9,859 nucleotides of DNA from CAVZLD01 sp964522605 (GTDB lineage Bacteria; Planctomycetota; Planctomycetia; Pirellulales; Pirellulaceae). A program made the translations under genes and the position numbers. Shown here in pieces: positions 6,133 through 9,859 of this stretch. The notes below the pieces were generated by a model, which was not told the DNA's origin, did not search any database, and saw nothing but the letters and a program-made list of their open reading frames with translations. Numbering within the stretch: the first letter of the stretch is position 1; the number at the start of each line of letters is the position of its first letter. The stretch is from the NCBI GenBank assembly GCA_964522605.1, contig CAZFWV010000257.1, forward strand, positions 1-9,859. The letters run 5' to 3'.

Positions 6133-7617
6133 GTGACTCATGATGCACCAATGCACGAAGCCTTCAGAGCTTGCCTTTTGCCACTGCGGCGACGGCAGCA
6201 TGGTTGGGCAGTTGCGCGGGGATCGATCCACGGTTTGTTTGTCGGGGCGCTCGTCAGTGTGGGGTGGGCAGTTGCCTGCCGCTTCGGTTGGTCCGACCGG
6301 GCGGTATGGGTGCTGATCCTCCCCGTCGTCGGACTTGCTCTAGGTGCGCTGGGCAGCCTTTTTCATCCACCCTTGTGGGAATCGGTTGCACGCTCGATCG
6401 ACACGATTCACGCGCTTCAGGATCGGACGTTGACGGCTTGGTGCTTTGCGCAGCGAGAGCATCCGTCCGATTTGCAGCGTCTTCAAATGGACGATGCTTT
6501 GCAGCAACTGCAACGGATTGATGTCCGCACCGGCGCGTCGGCATCTTTGCCTCGGTCGTTTCCCTGGGCAATGCTCTTGTGCGCCGTCGCGGCCGTCGTC
6601 GTCTGGTTCCCATCCGAACTGCGTTCGGATCGAGTGTTGATCGATCGCGACGACCAGGTGGTTCAGCTCGCGGACCAGTTGAGGGAAACCCTGCTGGAAG
6701 AGTTGCGAGAGTTCCAGGAATTGACGCTTCAGGTTGCGCCAGATTCGCCAGAACAGCAGCAGCTCCAGGAGCTTGTTGCGGAGCTGAACCGTCAGATTGA
6801 AGCCCTGCAGCAGCCAGGGGTTGACCGAGCGGAAGCATTGGCTCAGCTGTCCGAGATGCAGGCTTCTCTCGCGGAATTGAAAGCTCAGATTCAACCCGAT
6901 GAGCTGGAAGAGCGATTGCGACAACTTGGGGAAGCTTTCGGATCGGTCCCTGGAATGGAGATGAAGGGGCGCATGCTACAGCAACGACGGTACGAGGAAG
7001 CCGCGGAAGAGCTCACCGCGTCGCCCGCCGATGTCTCGATGGAAGAAGCCACGACCCTGGCGGAACAATTGAAACCGCTGGCTCAGAAGATGCGCGAAGA
7101 GGGGCAGACAGAACTCGCTTCGACCGCCGAGCAGTTGGAGCAGGCGATCGAAGATGCCGATCAAGCGTCAGCCCAGCAGGCCGCCGATCAACTCGCTTCT
7201 CTCGCACAAGAAATGGCCCTCCGGATGGCACTCGCAAGTCAGCTTACGAGTCAGACGAATCGGATTTCGGAAGCGAAAGCGTTCAGTTTGAGTGGGGGCA
7301 AGAACGCAAGTCGCTCGGATCAACCACGGCAGACGTGGGGTCGGGGGACCGCCGGCGATCCGCTGGTTGGTGAGTCGACCTCAATCGATGGTCAGCGCCG
7401 ACTCGAGGAAGTCACCGGTACCATGGGGGAAGGACCCAGTCAGCGGGAACGAGTTCGGGCGACGGAAGGACAGACCGAACAGGCAGAACGTCCCTTCCGT
7501 GAGGTGTACTCGGAGTATCGTCGGCAGGCGGAAGATGTTTTGTTGCATGAGCCCCTGCCTCTGGGACATCGCCAGATGATTCGGCAATACTTCGAATCCA
7601 TTCGGCCAGATGGCTAA
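6133..7617 (+). CDS. Three-helix membrane protein with long periplasmic coiled coil (DUF4175-like)
   Basis: A 494-residue protein. A basic start (LRRRQ, 18-22) is followed by helices at about 32-50 and 57-78. A roughly 60-residue loop includes SIDTIHALQDRTLTAW (88-103), and a third helix lies at about 143-160. From about 170 to 265 and 300 to 370 it is rich in Gln, Glu, Ala and Leu with heptad spacing, so it is a coiled coil. A Gly/Ser/Thr-rich linker (385-450) precedes a folded tail with EYRRQAEDVL (461-470) and RQMIRQYFESIRP (480-492). The layout resembles DUF4175-like proteins found next to BatA/VWA genes; the assignment is from memory of the architecture. Topology predicts the coiled coil in the periplasm. 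GTG 6133 is taken as start; ATG 6151 is possible. A 555-base repeat-rich spacer separates it from the VWA operon, so it may be transcribed separately. Confidence 0.85.
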   Translation: MTHDAPMHEAFRACLLPLRRRQHGWAVARGSIHGLFVGALVSVGWAVACRFGWSDRAVWVLILPVVGLALGALGSLFHPPLWESVARSIDTIHALQDRTLTAWCFAQREHPSDLQRLQMDDALQQLQRIDVRTGASASLPRSFPWAMLLCAVAAVVVWFPSELRSDRVLIDRDDQVVQLADQLRETLLEELREFQELTLQVAPDSPEQQQLQELVAELNRQIEALQQPGVDRAEALAQLSEMQASLAELKAQIQPDELEERLRQLGEAFGSVPGMEMKGRMLQQRRYEEAAEELTASPADVSMEEATTLAEQLKPLAQKMREEGQTELASTAEQLEQAIEDADQASAQQAADQLASLAQEMALRMALASQLTSQTNRISEAKAFSLSGGKNASRSDQPRQTWGRGTAGDPLVGESTSIDGQRRLEEVTGTMGEGPSQRERVRATEGQTEQAERPFREVYSEYRRQAEDVLLHEPLPLGHRQMIRQYFESIRPDG

Positions 7618-7625
7618 GCCGTTCC

Positions 7626-8864
7626 TCAACCCTCGGATCCCACCAGGACCGGGTCGAGGTCGTCAAATATCCGTCCCACTTGTTGATCGAAAACGCGGCC
7701 GATCAACAGATCCGTCAGGTTTCCCTGGTGCTCTGGGAACTGCTTCATGAAGGACCCAAAGCTGAAGCTGTCGGTATAGAACGCATGCACCAGCTTTCGA
7801 ATCCAGTGAATACCCTGCTGGAATCCATCGGTCCAGCGGCCGAGTTGTTCGGCGCTAAGGTCATTTCGCTTCAGCCCGTCGACGATGGAATCAGCCGCCA
7901 ATTCACCGGACTTTAGCGCCAAGAAGACGCCGGAGGAATAGATCGGATCGATAAACCCGAACGCATCCCCGATCAAGACCCATCCATCGCCGGCTTGCTG
8001 TCGAGTCGTGTAGGAGAATTCTTTCGCGACGTGAAACCGCCCGATTCGTTCGCCCCTAGCAACGCGCTGTTCCACCGCCGGGCACTTGGACAGTTCCTCC
8101 GCAAATGTTGCCTCCGGCGTGCCCCGATCTTTCAGCAAGTAGTCGTTATCGGAAACGACACCGACGCTGACGATATCATCGGACAGGGGGATGTACCAAA
8201 ACCAGGAACACCGATCCGTTGTATGCAGGATGATCGTTGTATTTTGCGTCGGGTCTTCGCTACGCTCCGCGCCGCGATAGTAACTCCAGATTGCCGCTTT
8301 CCGCAGATGCGGGTTGACCTGTTTCAACCCTAGACGGTTGGCCAGCAGTGCACTCTGCCCGGTTGCGTCGACAACCACCCGGGCTTCAACGGCATGTGGA
8401 GCGCCTTCCGCCGTCTGGAATCGCACACAGTGAGGGCTTGATGGCTGCAGATCGACCGACAGAACACGCGTCTCGTCCAGACATTGTGCCCCCTTTTCGC
8501 GGGCGTTTTCGAACAGCATCTGGTCGAATCGCTCTCGCTCGACGTGCCAGGTTGTCGAACAATCTCGCGGATCGTGCTCTCGAAAAAAGAACGGTTGGGA
8601 CTCGCGTCCGGACTGATTGACAAATTGCACACCGACCTTCGGAACGAAGCCCCATTCTTGCATCTTCGTCAGAACACCCAGGCGTTCCAGCGTCCAATAC
8701 GTTTCTGGCATCAGCGATTCGCCCACATGGAATCGCGGAAACTTTTCGCGTTCGAGCAACAGCGTGCGATAACCGGCGTCGGCCACCAGGGCAGCCGTCG
8801 AGCAGCCGGCAGGTCCGGCACCCATCACCACACAGTCATACGATGCTTCGAGGGTTGTCGTCAT
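7626..8864 (-). CDS. FAD-dependent oxidoreductase, likely flavin-dependent halogenase family
   Basis: A 412-residue cytoplasmic flavoprotein. The FAD-binding GAGPAG is at 15-20 and the acidic end of the Rossmann unit near LLLERE (36-40). HVGESLMP (46-53), DATG (166-169) and GDAFGFIDP (299-307) follow. It has WFWYIP at 221-226, matching the WxWxIP halogenase motif, and FIDPIYSSG at 304-312, matching FxxPxxSxG. K76 in GFVPKVG aligns, by my reading, with the halogenase catalytic lysine. The tryptophan-halogenase glutamate before the motif serine is replaced by Y309, as in phenol/pyrrole-type enzymes. Such an enzyme would need a flavin reductase, chloride or bromide, and oxygen. A geranylgeranyl-reductase-like oxidoreductase is the alternative; the substrate is unknown. 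An in-frame TGA four codons upstream (8874-8876) supports ATG 8864. The gene converges on the coiled-coil gene, leaving eight bases between stops. Confidence 0.85.
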   Translation of the reverse strand: MTTTLEASYDCVVMGAGPAGCSTAALVADAGYRTLLLEREKFPRFHVGESLMPETYWTLERLGVLTKMQEWGFVPKVGVQFVNQSGRESQPFFFREHDPRDCSTTWHVERERFDQMLFENAREKGAQCLDETRVLSVDLQPSSPHCVRFQTAEGAPHAVEARVVVDATGQSALLANRLGLKQVNPHLRKAAIWSYYRGAERSEDPTQNTTIILHTTDRCSWFWYIPLSDDIVSVGVVSDNDYLLKDRGTPEATFAEELSKCPAVEQRVARGERIGRFHVAKEFSYTTRQQAGDGWVLIGDAFGFIDPIYSSGVFLALKSGELAADSIVDGLKRNDLSAEQLGRWTDGFQQGIHWIRKLVHAFYTDSFSFGSFMKQFPEHQGNLTDLLIGRVFDQQVGRIFDDLDPVLVGSEG

Positions 8865-8901
8865 CTTGCGTTTTCAGATCCATTCAGCTGCGGCGGGGAA
8901 A

Positions 8902-8928
8902 GGAACGGTTCCGTTCAATTCGGTTCCG
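8902..8928. promoter_or_regulatory. Short paired repeat in the spacer between the epimerase and halogenase-like genes
   Basis: CGGTTCCG occurs at 8906-8913 and again at 8921-8928, 15 bases start to start. The first copy overlaps an 11-base palindrome GGAACGGTTCC (8902-8912). The site lies 38 to 62 bases before the start of the halogenase-like gene, where an operator would sit. There is no recognisable promoter beside it and no regulator gene nearby, so binding by a protein is only a guess. The rest of this 100-base spacer shows nothing further. Confidence 0.25.
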
Positions 8929-8964
8929 GAAGGTCTGTAGTATGGGCTAGGATCGGTGAAATTC

Positions 8965-9859
8965 TCAATCCGTTGTCGCCAAAAGTGATCTCAGAGCTCC
9001 CTCCAGATCGGGATGGTCAAAGGTGAAGTTCGCATGGTCCAGTTTTCTTGGTTCCACGCGCGTGCTCGACAAGAACAACTCCTCCGCCATCTCACCGAGC
9101 GCGATCTTGGCGAGGAAAGCAGGCATCGGCAACAGTGTTGGTCGATGCAGAACCTTGCCGAGCGTTTGCGTGTATTCCCGATTGGTGACCGGATTTGGTG
9201 CCACCGCATTAACGGCACCGAACAGAGAATCGTTGTGGATGACGTGCTCGATCGCACGTGCCAGATCGGGCAACGCGATCCAGCTCATGTACTGGTCGCC
9301 CGAACCAACGACGCCGCCGGCGCCCATCCGGAAGGGTAGGAGCATCTTCGCCAAGGCGCCGCCTTGAGGGCTGAGGACGACGCCAATCCGCAGTTGAGCA
9401 ACGCGAATACCGGCCTTCCACGCGGGCTCCGTCGCTGCTTCCCACGCCTGACAAACCTCGGCCAGGAAGCCGGTGCCGGGGGGCGACTGCTCGTCGAGTA
9501 TCACATCGCCACGGTCCCCGTAGTATCCAATCGCGGAAGCACAGACGAGAACCTTCGGCTTCGCCTCGAGCTCCGCGAGCGTGCGACTCAGCAGTTCTGT
9601 GCCCTGGACCCGGCTCTCGCGAATTCGCCGCTTCTTGTCGGCCGTCCAACGCCCAGTGGCGATGTTCTCTCCGGCCAAGTGCACGACCGCGTCAAAGCCT
9701 TCAAGTTGGCTGCTGTCGAGTCGCTGATCGCGGGGGGACCAGCTGATTGCTTCTGGGCTCGATCCGCTCCGCGTGAGCGACGTAACTGTGTCTCCAGCGG
9801 CGCGCAGGCGGCGGCTGAGTTCCGAGCCGACGAGACCGGAGGAACCGCTTACGAGAACC
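8965..9859 (-). CDS. TIGR01777 family SDR epimerase (YfcH-like), 5' end cut by window edge
   Basis: The visible part is 297 residues, close to the family's usual length of about 300, so only a few N-terminal residues are missing past the right edge. The first full codon ends at 9858. The visible protein opens VLVSGSSGLVGSEL, with the NAD(P)-binding GxxGxxG at 5-11. Downstream are HLAGENI (60-66), SAIGYYGDRGD (the SDR active-site region with YxxxG-like spacing), FLAEVCQAWE, RIGVVLSPQGGAL and GSGDQYMSWI, all hallmarks of TIGR01777 proteins. The last 50 residues fit the DUF1731 C-terminal domain. A GTG at 9684 would begin after the cofactor-binding site and is not the real start. Substrates are unknown for most of this family. 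It reads in the same direction as the halogenase-like gene, 100 bases upstream, and could share its transcript. Confidence 0.93.
   Translation of the reverse strand, partial: VLVSGSSGLVGSELSRRLRAAGDTVTSLTRSGSSPEAISWSPRDQRLDSSQLEGFDAVVHLAGENIATGRWTADKKRRIRESRVQGTELLSRTLAELEAKPKVLVCASAIGYYGDRGDVILDEQSPPGTGFLAEVCQAWEAATEPAWKAGIRVAQLRIGVVLSPQGGALAKMLLPFRMGAGGVVGSGDQYMSWIALPDLARAIEHVIHNDSLFGAVNAVAPNPVTNREYTQTLGKVLHRPTLLPMPAFLAKIALGEMAEELFLSSTRVEPRKLDHANFTFDHPDLEGALRSLLATTD

Noticed and set aside
8484..9026. Plus-strand open frame of 180 codons spanning the halogenase-like gene start and the spacer
   Set aside because: Antisense to the FAD-binding part of a recognised flavoprotein and to the end of the epimerase; no domain or ribosome site.

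Overview
The window looks like chromosomal DNA from a planctomycete (Planctomycetota). I infer this from gene content: a DUF58 / BatA-type von Willebrand A (VWA) / VWA plus amidotransferase-like / membrane coiled-coil cluster is typical of that phylum. The free use of GTG starts, the moderately high GC content and the repeat-rich spacers also fit. No marker gene confirms the phylum. There is no rRNA, tRNA, CRISPR array, transposase or phage gene in the window.

Layout. Positions 1-199 hold no gene; they carry a structured dispersed repeat that ends at the ribosome binding site of the first gene. Positions 200-5577 are a tight plus-strand operon of three VWA genes: a cytoplasmic DUF58 protein (200-1078), a BatA-like membrane VWA protein (1088-2992), and an 861-residue membrane protein with two intact VWA metal sites around an amidotransferase-like fold (2992-5577). 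The second and third genes overlap by one base. A hairpin just after the third gene could end transcription. The 555-base spacer 5578-6132 holds an inverted copy of the left repeat, a different long palindrome with CCACGGAT arms, and a possibly structured leader. A plus-strand gene for a three-helix membrane protein with long coiled coils follows (6133-7617). Converging on it from the minus strand, 8 bases away, is a flavoprotein with flavin-dependent halogenase motifs (7626-8864). Upstream of that on the same strand is a TIGR01777-type SDR epimerase (8965-9859), which lacks only its first residues at the right edge.

How the genes may work together. In clusters of this kind a MoxR AAA+ ATPase usually precedes the DUF58 gene; none is visible, so it would lie to the left if present. 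By the positive-inside rule, the large domains of the two membrane VWA proteins and the coiled-coil protein all face the periplasm, while DUF58 stays in the cytoplasm. That suggests an envelope-spanning assembly whose cytoplasmic side could be driven by a MoxR ATPase. The biological role of such planctomycete clusters is unknown to me. The halogenase-like gene and the epimerase form a separate minus-strand unit with no visible link to the VWA cluster.

Most notable points: the paired inverted repeats flanking the VWA operon, the double-VWA/amidotransferase-like architecture, and the flavoprotein carrying the halogenase motif set.
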